Assembly (NCBI GenBank): GCA_020722085.1
Contig: DYLN01000008.1
Span: 1 to 52,516 of the forward strand
DNA length: 52,516 bases
DNA from: Melioribacter roseus
GTDB taxonomy: Bacteria > Bacteroidota > Ignavibacteria > Ignavibacteriales > Melioribacteraceae
Direction of reading: 5' to 3'
Position 1 is the stretch's first letter, and every line of letters starts with the position of its first letter. The notes beneath the pieces were generated by a model. It was given only the letters and a program-made list of their open reading frames with translations. It had not been told where the DNA came from and ran no database searches. A program made the position numbers and the translations under genes. Positions 28,796-38,009 of this stretch are shown here, in pieces.

Positions 28796-29750
28796 TCATA
28801 CTAAGTCCGTTCCAAAATATTTTGGCGAAGCATTGTTATTAATGATGACTATAATTTGGGGAGGTACATTTGTAGTTGTTAAAGAGTCTCTGAATAGTTT
28901 TTCTCCGACATTTTTTGTTGCGATTAGATTCGCGGCAGCAAGCATAGTTTTGTTTCCTATTGTTTTGGTGAAAGTAAAAAAGTGGGATAAAAAAGTTTTC
29001 CTTCCCGGATTTATTCTCGGTACTTTTTTATTTGTTGGTTTTGTTTTGCAGACTGCCGGGTTGGAGTTTACATCCGCTTCCCGTTCCGGGTTCATTACCG
29101 GAACGATCGTGGTTATGGTACCCATTTTTCAAACAATAATTGAAAAAAGGAAACCAACAAAAGGAGCACTAATTGGAATTGTTTTTGTTTTTGGGGGTCT
29201 GCTGTTTTTGTCCTCCGGGGGAAGCTCGATCTTTAATTTTGTTTCGGGATTTGGCTCTAATTTTAATTTGGGCGATACGCTTACTTTGTTATGTGCCGGT
29301 GTATTTGCGTTACAGGTTGTTTACATTGACATTTTTTCAATAAAGTACGATTTCTGGATTTTGCTTTTTGTTCAGCTTGCTACTGTAGCAGTCGAGGGAT
29401 TTTTAGCGGCGTTAATTTTTTCCGCTGTAAATTTAGAACAGATTAGATTCGGGTTCAGTTCTTACATTTGGTTTGCATTTTTTTATACGGCGATTTTGGC
29501 TACACTTGTAAATATTGGTTTGCAGACTAAGTTTCAAAAAGTAGTTACACCGTCTAAAGCCGGAATAATTTATTCGTTTGAACCTGTATTTGCTGCAATA
29601 TTTGCTTTTTTTGTACTCAACGAAAAAATTACTAATTTTGGTTTTATAGGAAGCGCATTAATTTTTATTGGATTGATTGTATCGGAGGTTTTTGATTCAA
29701 TTGTAAAGAAAGACGGCAATGGATCTGAAGAGAGCAGAAATAATAGCTGA
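28788..29750 (+). CDS. EamA/DMT-family permease
   Basis: A 320-residue inner-membrane transporter with ten predicted helices arranged as two EamA repeats. The first repeat begins LLMMTIIWGGTFVVVK with the characteristic WG; the second has LCAGVFALQVVYID and ends with VFAAIFAFFVLNEKIT, a family motif. Such proteins export metabolites or drugs; the substrate is unknown. It overlaps era by 8 bp and the acylphosphatase gene by 32 bp. Confidence 0.9.
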   Translation: MNNHTKSVPKYFGEALLLMMTIIWGGTFVVVKESLNSFSPTFFVAIRFAAASIVLFPIVLVKVKKWDKKVFLPGFILGTFLFVGFVLQTAGLEFTSASRSGFITGTIVVMVPIFQTIIEKRKPTKGALIGIVFVFGGLLFLSSGGSSIFNFVSGFGSNFNLGDTLTLLCAGVFALQVVYIDIFSIKYDFWILLFVQLATVAVEGFLAALIFSAVNLEQIRFGFSSYIWFAFFYTAILATLVNIGLQTKFQKVVTPSKAGIIYSFEPVFAAIFAFFVLNEKITNFGFIGSALIFIGLIVSEVFDSIVKKDGNGSEESRNNS

Positions 29751-29997
29751 TGGACTGGTACAGGGTGTTGGCTTTCGATACTTTGTTTATAAAAATGCTA
29801 CAAGGCTGGGATTAAAAGGCTATGTTAAAAATTTATATACCGGCGAAGTTTACACTATTGTAGAAGGTCCTGCCTATTTAATTGAGGAGCTTTATAAAAA
29901 TATTAAAATTGGTCCGGTACATGCTGATGTGAAAAACTGCACAATTAAATGGTCTGAAGCAAAGAATGAATTTTCACGATTTGAGATAGGCTTTTGA
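29719..29997 (+). CDS. acyP: Acylphosphatase
   Basis: A 92-residue cytoplasmic enzyme that hydrolyses acyl phosphates such as 1,3-bisphosphoglycerate. The phosphate-binding loop VQGVGFRYF gives catalytic Arg20, and GYVKNLYTGEV gives catalytic Asn38. Length is as in other bacteria. The start lies inside the end of the permease gene, and its stop overlaps the ispF start, so translation is coupled. Confidence 0.95.
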   Translation: MDLKRAEIIADGLVQGVGFRYFVYKNATRLGLKGYVKNLYTGEVYTIVEGPAYLIEELYKNIKIGPVHADVKNCTIKWSEAKNEFSRFEIGF

Positions 29998-30479
29998 GTA
30001 CAAATATCAGGATCGGATTCGGATACGATGTTCATGCATTTGCAGTGAACAGAAAATTATTTTTGGGCGGTGTAGAAATTCCATTTGAAAAAGGCTTACT
30101 TGGTCACTCCGATGCCGATGTTTTACTTCATGCAATTTGCGACGGTTTGTTAGGTGCACTTGCTCTTGGTGACATAGGCAAACATTTCCCCGATACAGAT
30201 CCGCAGTACAAAGATATCAGCAGTAAAGAGCTTCTTAAAAATGTAAAGGGACTGATTGATAAGAACGGCTATCAAATTGTTAATATAGATTCTACGGTAG
30301 TGATTCAGAAGCCTAAATTATTTCCGTTTATCAATTCGATGAGAGAAACTATTGCAGAGATACTAAAAATTCAGCCCGAGCAGGTTTCAGTAAAAGCTAC
30401 AACTTCCGAGAAATTAGGGTTCGTCGGGGAACAGCAGGGAGCAGAAGCCTATGCTGTTGTTCTTCTGAGTAAAAAATAA
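29994..30479 (+). CDS. ispF: 2-C-methyl-D-erythritol 2,4-cyclodiphosphate synthase
   Basis: Fifth step of the methylerythritol phosphate route to isoprenoids, forming the cyclic diphosphate with loss of CMP. The 161-residue product contains zinc ligands Asp12 and His14 (GYDVHAF) and the third His in GHSDADVLLHA, plus the C-terminal motif TTSEKLGFVG. Start is TTG, overlapping the acyP stop by 4 bp. It shows that this organism uses the MEP pathway, at least for this step. Confidence 0.96.
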   Translation: MSTNIRIGFGYDVHAFAVNRKLFLGGVEIPFEKGLLGHSDADVLLHAICDGLLGALALGDIGKHFPDTDPQYKDISSKELLKNVKGLIDKNGYQIVNIDSTVVIQKPKLFPFINSMRETIAEILKIQPEQVSVKATTSEKLGFVGEQQGAEAYAVVLLSKK

Positions 30480-30484
30480 AATTA

Positions 30485-31099
30485 ATGCTCGAACAAATTT
30501 TAACCTACATTAATCATCTTGACCCATTTTTGATTGTTGCAGCTTTATTTTTTTTCGCCTTCGTTGAGAATATATTCCCTCCGTCACCGAGCGATATTGT
30601 AATTGTTGTAGGGGCGACAATAGTGGCAAATACTGCAATCTTGTTTCTGCCGATTCTTATAATTACCAGCTTTGGCAGCTCACTTGGGTTTATCCTAATG
30701 TATTATCTCGGAAATAAATTCGGTGAAAAAGTAATTCGTACCGGCAGATTGAAATTTGTAAATACGGAATCGTTAAATAAAACCGATATGTGGTTTGCAA
30801 AATACGGCTATAAATTAATTTTTATAAACAGATTTTTACCCGGGACGAGAGCTGTAATTAGTTTTTTTTGCGGCATTCACCGGCTTAAAGTTTTAAGAAC
30901 GTTTTTATATGCTGCAGCCAGTTCTTTTATGTGGTATGCACTTTTAATTTATCTTGGAATACAACTCGAAAGAAAAGTTCAGCTTCTCGATTTTTATCTT
31001 GAAACATACTCCAATATAATTTTAGCCGTAACCGTTGTGGCTCTTGCTGCTTTTCTTGTTAAATATCTTATTGGCAAAAGAAGGACAGCGGGTAAATGA
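30485..31099 (+). CDS. DedA-family membrane protein
   Basis: A 204-residue inner-membrane protein of the DedA/SNARE-associated family, implicated in lipid-carrier recycling and membrane homeostasis. Motifs: ENIFPPSPSDIVIVVGA near residues 28-44, GSSLGFILMYYLGNKFGE near 63-80, and RFLPGTRAVISFFCGI near 113-128 with the conserved arginine pair. About five hydrophobic segments. It overlaps lnt by 4 bp. Confidence 0.92.
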   Translation: MLEQILTYINHLDPFLIVAALFFFAFVENIFPPSPSDIVIVVGATIVANTAILFLPILIITSFGSSLGFILMYYLGNKFGEKVIRTGRLKFVNTESLNKTDMWFAKYGYKLIFINRFLPGTRAVISFFCGIHRLKVLRTFLYAAASSFMWYALLIYLGIQLERKVQLLDFYLETYSNIILAVTVVALAAFLVKYLIGKRRTAGK

Positions 31100-32811
31100 G
31101 GTTATTCAACAGATATAAAATTGTTCTAACTTCTGAGCAAAGAAAAAAAAGAAAAAAAGAAATATTGCTCGTTTTGTTAAGTGGGATATTGATGGGAATT
31201 TCTTATCCGCCGTTCCCTGTACCGTATTTTATTTTTGTTGCGTTAATCCCTTTCTTAAAAGTTATAAATGAAAAAGAGACACTCGGTGAAATAAATAGAT
31301 TTTCCTACTTGGGTTTTTTTGCGTTTACACTTATTACACTTTATTGGGTTGGAAGCTGGACGAAAGAAGCTGACCCTTTTTTAATGATTTCCGGGCTGCT
31401 GCTGCTTTTTGTTAACCCGGGTTTATATCTCATTCCAACAACAATTTATTATTTGTGTAAAAAGTCACTCGGTAAAAAAACAGCATTGTATTTATTCCCT
31501 TTTTTATGGGTCTCGTTTGAGTATCTTTATTCTCTTACCGACTTAAAATTTCCGTGGCTGACTCTAGGAAACAGTGTTGTTTATTTTAATACTTTTATAC
31601 AAATAGCCGATATTGTTGGTGCGTACGGTTTATCTTTGATAATTTTGTATATAAACATTTTTTTATTTGAAACATGGCAGAAATATAAAAGTTCGGGCAA
31701 AGTAGTCTCGTTAGGCACATATGCGGCACTTTTTATTTTCATAATTGTTATTTCTTACGGTATTTTCAAACACACTTCGCTTAAACCTTCCGGGAATAAT
31801 GTAAAAATCGGATTAATTCAGCCGAACTTGAATCCTTGGGCAAAATGGGAAGCCGGAAATCTCGATGAGCTTCTTAATCTTTATATTGATTTATCAAAAA
31901 AAGCAGTTGACAGCGGTGCTGAAGTTATTATCTGGCCTGAATCAGCTTTGCCTGTTTATTTACTTTCGGGAAATTATGAATACGAAGTTGAAAGGATTTA
32001 TCAGTTTATTAGAAATAACAAAGTGTATTTGTTAACGGGAATGCCGGATGCAAATTTTTATTTTGATAAAGCTTCAGCACCGGCAGAAGCAAAACCATTG
32101 AGAGATGATAAAGTTCTGTATACATCCTATAATTCTATTCTGCTTTTTTCACCATACACAGATAAAATTCAGAAGTACCAAAAAATAAAACTTGTCCCTT
32201 TTGGTGAAAAAGTTCCTTTCGTTGAGGAGTTTCCGTTTCTTGGCGACTTAATAAAATGGCAGGTTGGAATTTCAAGTTGGAATGTTGGAAAGGATACCGT
32301 TGTTTTTAACCTGCCGGGTGCCAAAATAACCGGCGAAAAACAAGATAAAACCGGAATTACCAGTGAATTAAGAATAGCCGGACTCGTTTGTATCGAATCA
32401 ATTTATCCTGATTTTACGGCTTCGTTCGTTCAAAAAGGCGCAAATTTAATTGCTGTTGTTACCAACGATAGCTGGTATGGCTATTCGAGCGGACCTTTTC
32501 AGCATGAAGCTATAAGTATTTTGAGAGCGGTAGAAAACAGAAGAACAGTTCTGCGAGCCGCTAACGGAGGAGTTTCATGTATTATTGACCCGACTGGAAA
32601 AATATTGGAGGAAACAAAGTTATTTACAAAATCTTACCTTATTGTTAATGCCGGAATAGAAGATGCAATAACTTTTTATACAAAATATCCTTTAATATTC
32701 CCTCTGCTCTCTTCTTTTGTATCTATAGTAATAATATTTTTATTTACTATGAGAAAAATAATTTATCTTGTTAAAAATAAAACACAAATAAAGAATGAAA
32801 AAAATTATTGA
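31096..32811 (+). CDS. lnt: Apolipoprotein N-acyltransferase
   Basis: Inner-membrane enzyme that adds the third acyl chain to lipoproteins. At 571 residues it is slightly longer than E. coli Lnt (512). The N-terminal half has six to eight helices. The periplasmic nitrilase-like domain shows the full catalytic triad: Glu282 (IWPESALP), Lys365 ([13 protein letters not shown]) and Cys432 ([11 protein letters not shown]). A final transmembrane helix anchors the C-terminus. Triacylated lipoproteins fit the several lipobox proteins in this window. It overlaps ltaE by 17 bp. Confidence 0.96.
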   Translation: MRLFNRYKIVLTSEQRKKRKKEILLVLLSGILMGISYPPFPVPYFIFVALIPFLKVINEKETLGEINRFSYLGFFAFTLITLYWVGSWTKEADPFLMISGLLLLFVNPGLYLIPTTIYYLCKKSLGKKTALYLFPFLWVSFEYLYSLTDLKFPWLTLGNSVVYFNTFIQIADIVGAYGLSLIILYINIFLFETWQKYKSSGKVVSLGTYAALFIFIIVISYGIFKHTSLKPSGNNVKIGLIQPNLNPWAKWEAGNLDELLNLYIDLSKKAVDSGAEVIIWPESALPVYLLSGNYEYEVERIYQFIRNNKVYLLTGMPDANFYFDKASAPAEAKPLRDDKVLYTSYNSILLFSPYTDKIQKYQKIKLVPFGEKVPFVEEFPFLGDLIKWQVGISSWNVGKDTVVFNLPGAKITGEKQDKTGITSELRIAGLVCIESIYPDFTASFVQKGANLIAVVTNDSWYGYSSGPFQHEAISILRAVENRRTVLRAANGGVSCIIDPTGKILEETKLFTKSYLIVNAGIEDAITFYTKYPLIFPLLSSFVSIVIIFLFTMRKIIYLVKNKTQIKNEKNY

Positions 32812-33826
32812 TTTGAGAAGTGATACGGTTACAAAACCAACTGAAGCAATGAGAAAAGCAATGTACGAAGCCGAAGTTGGTGATGACGTTTACAAAGAAG
32901 ACCCTACTGCAAATGAGCTTGAAAAATATGCTGCCGAACTACTCGGGAAAGAAGCAGCGTTATTTGTGCCCAGCGGTGTAATGGGAAACCAAATTTGTTT
33001 AAATGTTTTAACTCAACCTGGTGATGAAGTAATTTGTGAAAAGGATGCTCACATTTTTCAATACGAATCTGGCTCGCCAGCTGCTCTTAGCGGTGTTCAA
33101 TTAAGTCTTGTAGAAGGGAAAAGGGGCATTTTTACTCCTGAGGAAATTGAACCTTTGATCCGTCCTGCAAGCGCATATTATATGGCACACACAAAGGTTA
33201 TTGAAGTAGAAAACACACACAACAGAGCAGGCGGAACGATTAATCCGATTGAAAATATTGAAGCAATTTCTAAACTTGCAAAAAAGTACAATTTATTTAC
33301 ACATCTTGATGGTGCAAGAATATGGAATGCTTCTGTTGAAACGTCCGTCACACCTGCTAAGTATGCTTCGTATTTCGATTCGATTTCCTGCTGTCTTTCC
33401 AAAGGACTCGGTGCACCGATAGGCTCAATTATAGCCGGGGACAAGGATTTTATCGAACAGGCTTTTCGTGTAAGAAAAGCCTGGGGAGGCGGAATGCGGC
33501 AGATCGGCATTATCGCTGCCGCCGGATTGTATGCGCTGAAAAATAATATCCCGCGTTTAGTCGAAGACCACGAAAAAGCGAAACTGCTTGCAAAACATCT
33601 TGCCGCCATGGATTCTGTCTCAATTGACATTAAAAGTGTGGAAACAAATATTCTGATGTTCTCTCCAAATAAAAAAACTGTCGAACAGGTTTTGGTTGAA
33701 TGCAAAGAGAAAGGATTATTATTGAGTACTGGCAGTGTAGGAGTAATTCGTGCAGTAACACACATGGATGTTTCATTTGAAGATATTAAAGCAGCTAAAG
33801 AAATTTTGGAAAGGGTATTGAATTAA
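32795..33826 (+). CDS. ltaE: Low-specificity L-threonine aldolase
   Basis: PLP enzyme that cleaves L-threonine or L-allo-threonine to glycine and acetaldehyde. The 343-residue product begins with the family signature [12 protein letters not shown], has [15 protein letters not shown], and carries the cofactor-binding lysine Lys203 in [14 protein letters not shown]. Asp in [10 protein letters not shown] pairs with the pyridine nitrogen. It is the last gene of the era operon. The substrate preference (L-threo versus L-allo) cannot be inferred. Confidence 0.95.
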   Translation: MKKIIDLRSDTVTKPTEAMRKAMYEAEVGDDVYKEDPTANELEKYAAELLGKEAALFVPSGVMGNQICLNVLTQPGDEVICEKDAHIFQYESGSPAALSGVQLSLVEGKRGIFTPEEIEPLIRPASAYYMAHTKVIEVENTHNRAGGTINPIENIEAISKLAKKYNLFTHLDGARIWNASVETSVTPAKYASYFDSISCCLSKGLGAPIGSIIAGDKDFIEQAFRVRKAWGGGMRQIGIIAAAGLYALKNNIPRLVEDHEKAKLLAKHLAAMDSVSIDIKSVETNILMFSPNKKTVEQVLVECKEKGLLLSTGSVGVIRAVTHMDVSFEDIKAAKEILERVLN

Positions 33827-34038
33827 AACAAAGAAATTGAGATGAACAAAAAAGAATTTCGGATTGAAAGAAATTCTGGAAAGTGCATCTTTTTTTATTA
33901 TGGTTCATAATGACTATGATTATTTTGAACGAGCAGTTCTTGGTGAAGTTGAAAATAATTACAGATAATGACTTTTGATTTTGCTGGATATCTTTATTAG
34001 ATTGTTTTTTGTTAAAAGATAAAGAAAGAGCAAAGACA

Positions 34039-34431
34039 GTGGGAATGTTTAAAGTACATGTTAAGGTTGCTAATCCGGAGAAACCTCATTTTTCTTTTGA
34101 GGAAGATTTTTGGGTCGACACGGGTGCAATGTATAGTTTTGTACCTGAAGACAGACTCCAGGAAATTAAACTTGAGCCGTTGCATGCTCGAGAACTAATC
34201 TTAGCTGACGGCAGACATGTCCGCCGTTTTTTAGGTGCTGCGTTATTTACAATACCTGAACTGAAAGAAACATTACCTTGTCCTGTAATATTTGCTCCTA
34301 AAGATTCTCTATATCTTCTTGGTGCAACTGCATTGGAAACATTTGCTGTAGAAGTGGATCCGCAGCAAAAGAAACTTAAACCAATAACAGCTATAATTGG
34401 CGGTTTTCTCGCTTCGAGGCTAGAAAATTAG
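34039..34431 (+). CDS. Clan AA (retropepsin-like) aspartic protease family protein
   Basis: A small protein of about 130 residues with the single-chain half-pepsin motif FWVDTGAMYSFVP (Asp-Thr-Gly), then ELILADGRHVRR and LLGATALETFAVEVD, as in bacterial clan AA proteases that work as dimers. The frame opens at TTG 34009, but GTG 34039 or ATG 34045 matches the family start (short strand MFKVHVKV). No strong ribosome site is seen. The region 33843-34000 upstream holds short broken frames that I cannot identify. It overlaps the convergent acyltransferase gene by 12 bp. Confidence 0.75.
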   Translation: MGMFKVHVKVANPEKPHFSFEEDFWVDTGAMYSFVPEDRLQEIKLEPLHARELILADGRHVRRFLGAALFTIPELKETLPCPVIFAPKDSLYLLGATALETFAVEVDPQQKKLKPITAIIGGFLASRLEN

Positions 34432-35556
34432 AAAATAGAGAATTGCCATACTGTAAACCTGCTTCATAATTAAGTTTGCCGCAGCAGGTTTATTTATTTT
34501 TAAATTACTCCATACTTTTGCCGTTACTATCATTATTATTATCAGTAACAAAGTTGCTGTTAGACTTTCAACAAGATTCCAGCTATTTCCATACAAAACG
34601 CTTAAACTTCTGCTGCCGGTTATCTTTGAATATATAATTTGAAGATGTAAAAAATAAACAAGCAGAGATTCTCGGCTTACGTCAATAACAAAAGATTCTT
34701 TTTGACCGCGTAAATTAATGTAATGCCAGAATAATCCCAGTAATGTAACAATGATTCCCAATCTTTCCAGAAAGAAATAAGGATTCGGTTTTAAGTATGA
34801 AGAACTTCCGGCTAAATTAAATTTCATAATCAGCGAAGAAAAAATTATGACAGTTATTCCGGCAAGAATGGTGTAATTAATAAATAATTTTTCTCTGCCA
34901 GATTCACGAAATTTCAAATAGTAAATGCTTAAAACTGAACCGGCAAGTATAAAAGAGAGCCATGGGAAAACTGGAAATAACGAGCCGAGATTTCGATTAA
35001 AGTAAGCAGCTAAAAAAGCCGGCAGGAAATTTTCAAGTTTTGTTGACCACATCAACGGACTTATTAAAACTACTAAGACTGTTATTATCAATAACGTATT
35101 TTCGAAAATTTTTTCATGCTTAATAATAATTCGCAAAAACATTAAAAGAAAAAGTCCGGCAGCTATACATTGAAGTATGTCAACATTAACAAATTCATGC
35201 AATTGCTGTGACGTAGCTTTACTTAAAATACCGCCAAGAGTCGGATACGGGATGTGAAGTACATAACCGAGTATTAGTATCAATCCTATTCTTCTGAACT
35301 TTCGCCGGAATCTTGGAGTGAATTTTTTTAATTCCACAGGCTCTTTGTATGATGAAAGAATAAACGAAAAACCGGAAACAAACAAAAATGAAGGCGCAAC
35401 TAAACCGTTGATAAAATTAACAGCATCGAACAAACTGCTTCTTTTAATGTTTTCCAGAAGAAAAGCATTAAATACGTGAACTTCAATCATAATAATTAAA
35501 GCCCACCCGCGAAGCAGGTCCACAAAATAAAGACGTTGTTTACCGTTCAACCCCAC
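34420..35556 (-). CDS. DUF1624 / heparan-alpha-glucosaminide N-acetyltransferase-like membrane protein
   Basis: A 378-residue protein with about ten transmembrane helices. The N-terminus RLYFVDLLRGWALIIMIEVHVFN is the family signature, with the membrane histidine that in the human lysosomal relative takes part in acetyl transfer from acetyl-CoA. VAPSFLFVSGFSF follows, also typical. Bacterial members probably modify sugars or envelope polymers; the acceptor is unknown. It stands alone, convergent with the clan AA gene. Confidence 0.82.
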   Translation of the reverse strand: MGLNGKQRLYFVDLLRGWALIIMIEVHVFNAFLLENIKRSSLFDAVNFINGLVAPSFLFVSGFSFILSSYKEPVELKKFTPRFRRKFRRIGLILILGYVLHIPYPTLGGILSKATSQQLHEFVNVDILQCIAAGLFLLMFLRIIIKHEKIFENTLLIITVLVVLISPLMWSTKLENFLPAFLAAYFNRNLGSLFPVFPWLSFILAGSVLSIYYLKFRESGREKLFINYTILAGITVIIFSSLIMKFNLAGSSSYLKPNPYFFLERLGIIVTLLGLFWHYINLRGQKESFVIDVSRESLLVYFLHLQIIYSKITGSRSLSVLYGNSWNLVESLTATLLLIIIMIVTAKVWSNLKINKPAAANLIMKQVYSMAILYFLIF

Positions 35557-35777
35557 TTCCTAAGAATTTCAATAAACAACATAATCTGCTTTGCATTTAT
35601 AGTAAAGAGCGGCTCTGAAAAATTGATTAGCGCAAGTTAACCGTTTATTGTGATAAACCGTTAAAACGGTTCGATCCTTTTTAGAAGTCACCCAAGAAAA
35701 GTTGAAGCATTACCCCTAAAATTTTTGTTCCATTATTCGATTATTTTTAACATATTGAGATCAAATTGGAGGAGAAA

Positions 35778-36464
35778 ATGAAAATTGTATTTGATATAGA
35801 AACGGTCGGCTTTGACTTTGATTCTCTTTCGGAATCACAGCAGGAGTTTCTTCTGAGATATGCTGAAAAAGAAAAGGATGATGAAATCAAAGTCGAAAGG
35901 ACTGAAGAAGTGAAAAGATACCTAAGTTTATATCCATTGACAGCAAAAATTGCAGCAATAGGGATGCTCAATACGGAAACTGAAAATTGTTTTGTTATTT
36001 ATGAAGATGCAAAAGAAGAAGAGTGGACAGGAAGCGAGAAACAGGTTAGGTATAAATCAATGACGGAGACAGAAATGATTAGAAATTTCTGGCATTACGC
36101 CGAAAAAGCCGGACAGGTAATTACATTCAACGGCAGAAATTTTGACATTCCTTTTTTGATGCTGCGTTCGGCTGTTCTTGGAATAAAACCCTCCAAAAAT
36201 TTTATGAGGAACAGATACAATACTTCGGAGCATTTAGATCTTCTAGAACAATTTACATTTTATGGATCAACCAAGAAATTTAACCTCGATTTCTACTGCC
36301 AGGCTTTCGGAATTAAATCCCCAAAATCAAACGGAATTACGGGAATGGAAGTTAAAGAGTTATATAATGCCGGACGTATAAAAGATATTGCAATTTACTG
36401 CGGGGAAGATGTTAGAGCAACTTACGAGCTTTATAAAATTTGGAACAATTATCTGAATATTTAA
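35778..36464 (+). CDS. Predicted 3'-5' exonuclease (DNA polymerase B exonuclease-like, RNase H fold)
   Basis: A 228-residue DEDD-type nuclease. The first acidic pair is in VFDIETVGFDFD, the second acid in ITFNGRNFDIPFL and the last in YCGEDVRATYEL, so the catalytic set looks complete. It most resembles the stand-alone exonucleases of the DNA_pol_B_exo2 group. ATG 35778 is chosen over TTG 35766 because GGAGGA lies just before it. It may act in repair or RNA processing. Single gene. Confidence 0.85.
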   Translation: MKIVFDIETVGFDFDSLSESQQEFLLRYAEKEKDDEIKVERTEEVKRYLSLYPLTAKIAAIGMLNTETENCFVIYEDAKEEEWTGSEKQVRYKSMTETEMIRNFWHYAEKAGQVITFNGRNFDIPFLMLRSAVLGIKPSKNFMRNRYNTSEHLDLLEQFTFYGSTKKFNLDFYCQAFGIKSPKSNGITGMEVKELYNAGRIKDIAIYCGEDVRATYELYKIWNNYLNI

Positions 36465-36554
36465 CCGAAGTGAAAAATTGGTAATTGAATAGTGTTTATA
36501 TAACCTCCTCTTATTTCTCACTTTTTACCTTTCCGCCTTCCGCTTTTAGCAAGA

Positions 36555-36576
36555 CTCGTCCGCCTTTTTAGGCGAG
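36555..36576. repeat. Short GC-rich hairpin repeat
   Basis: CTCGtcCGCC and GGCGAG flank TTTTTA, giving a small hairpin related to the CCGCCGAATNAAGGCGAG units at 15731-15855. It lies in a pyrimidine-rich intergenic stretch (36480-36620) between the exonuclease and TonB-like genes, where no gene is seen. It may also act as a weak terminator for the exonuclease gene. Confidence 0.5.
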
Positions 36577-36664
36577 ATCTTATCTTTGACAGACCTTCGG
36601 CGGTTATCTTTTACCTTCTTCCTTTAACTACTGCACTTTCAGTTTCTCTTTGTTAATTTGCATC

Positions 36665-37276
36665 ATGAAACTTTTCAAAGAAGATAATTTTCATTACTCA
36701 AGAAATATTAAAGTAGCAGTAATTATCAGCGAATTTTTGATTCTGTGTTTATTCCTTTTTTGGCCGGCTCCATCGTTAAAGACCGAACGGAAAATTTACT
36801 TTCCCGAAAATTTTATTACTGTAGCGGATATTCCCAGCACAGAAATAACTCCGCCAAAACCCGGTGGAATGCCTCCTCCGAGACCTGCAATACCGATTGA
36901 TTTTGTACCGATTGAAGATCCGGAAGTTCTGCCGGATGTAGTTATTCCCGACAATTCAAATGCTGCGGGTTCAAAATCCGGTATAGGAGAAAATAAAACC
37001 GGTGAATACTATGCATCATCTTTTCCGTTCGTTCCGCGTCAAATTCTGGAAGTAGTTCCAAGTAAAATGGAGGGCGTTAGCGGTTATATTAAATTGTCCT
37101 TAAAAATCGGGAGAGATGGTTTTGTAAAAGATCATAGAATAATAGCAGGTACTATAAAGAATCAGGAGCTGATTAAAAATATTCTTGATGCAGTTTATAA
37201 ATCACGCTGGCAGCCGATTTCAATCGAAGGAGAAAAAATAGAGTACTGGATTGAAAAAACATATAGTTTCAATTAA
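36665..37276 (+). CDS. TonB-like energy transducer
   Basis: A 203-residue protein: short cytoplasmic N-terminus, one transmembrane helix (about residues 16-38, VAVIISEFLILCLFLFWPAP), a proline-rich periplasmic linker (ITPPKPGGMPPPRPAIP), and a TonB C-terminal domain (GVSGYIKLSLKIGRDGFVKD, ending WQPISIEGEKIEYWIEKTYSF). It would couple the proton motive force to outer-membrane receptors. No exbB/exbD or receptor is adjacent. ATG 36665 is preferred to TTG 36650. Confidence 0.85.
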   Translation: MKLFKEDNFHYSRNIKVAVIISEFLILCLFLFWPAPSLKTERKIYFPENFITVADIPSTEITPPKPGGMPPPRPAIPIDFVPIEDPEVLPDVVIPDNSNAAGSKSGIGENKTGEYYASSFPFVPRQILEVVPSKMEGVSGYIKLSLKIGRDGFVKDHRIIAGTIKNQELIKNILDAVYKSRWQPISIEGEKIEYWIEKTYSFN

Positions 37277-37411
37277 TGATTTCTGTTAAAAGTTTAATTA
37301 AATCTTAAATTTGATTTTTATTGCTTTTCTAAATTCCCCTCATTAGTTTGTTTGTATCAGCTTATCCAGTTATTTCAATTACATATTTTAATAACAATCG
37401 GAGGGTGTAAT

Positions 37412-37846
37412 ATGAAAAACAAAAACTTTTGGATTGCTTTTATAGTAGTCTTTATAGTTCTGGAAATAATGAACTATATAATTCATGCTGTTATTCTTGG
37501 CTCAACTTATGCAATGGAAAATGTTGCAAAAGCCTTCCGGACAATGGAAGATATGCAGAGCAAAATGTGGGTAATGTACATTGTTGATCTTGTATGGTCA
37601 TTCTTCTTTGTCTTTCTTTTCGTGAAAGGTTACGAAAACAAAGGTGTTATGGAGGGAGTCAGGTATGGAATTTATATAGGTTTGTTTGTGCAGTTTGTTG
37701 CTGCTTATGCTCAGTATGTCGTCTATCCTCTTGAGTATTCATTAACATTTCAGTGGTTTATTTATGGATTTATTGAGAGTATAATTTTAGGTATTGTTAC
37801 CGCATTGATTTATAAACCTGCTGCAGCGGCGCCCGCCGCAGCCTAA
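37412..37846 (+). CDS. Four-helix membrane protein of unknown function
   Basis: A 144-residue inner-membrane protein with four hydrophobic helices (about residues 7-30, 53-72, 82-104, 112-133) and an alanine-rich C-terminal tail (KPAAAAPAAA). ATG 37412 follows a GGAGGG ribosome site, so the longer frame from 37352 is not used. I do not recognise a characterised family. A MITE-like element begins 14 bp after the stop and may serve as its terminator. Confidence 0.72.
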   Translation: MKNKNFWIAFIVVFIVLEIMNYIIHAVILGSTYAMENVAKAFRTMEDMQSKMWVMYIVDLVWSFFFVFLFVKGYENKGVMEGVRYGIYIGLFVQFVAAYAQYVVYPLEYSLTFQWFIYGFIESIILGIVTALIYKPAAAAPAAA

Positions 37847-37859
37847 AAAATTTAGGAGA

Positions 37860-37953
37860 GAGGCTGACCAAAAAGTAATCTTTTTATTTATCTTAGCCGC
37901 TAATAACGCTAATATGAATAATTTTTTTGAATAATTACTTTTTGGTCAGCCTC
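37860..37953. mobile_element. 94-bp MITE-like element, copy 1
   Basis: The ends are perfect 20-bp inverted repeats (GAGGCTGACCAAAAAGTAAT and its complement). The interior is AT-rich with no coding potential. The full 94 bp is identical, in inverted orientation, to 42086-42179. The two arms could fold into a long hairpin, so the element may also terminate the gene upstream. No target-site duplication is obvious. No transposase is encoded in the window. Confidence 0.85.
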
Positions 37954-38009
37954 TTTTTATTTTATATAAAGTTGCTATATTGTTTTTGAAATTTATGCGG
38001 GGGACAATT

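Noticed and set aside
33843-33970. Two short frames upstream of the clan AA protease, considered as an antitoxin-like partner
   Set aside because: Both are about 22 codons with no motif of known small partners; cannot be supported.
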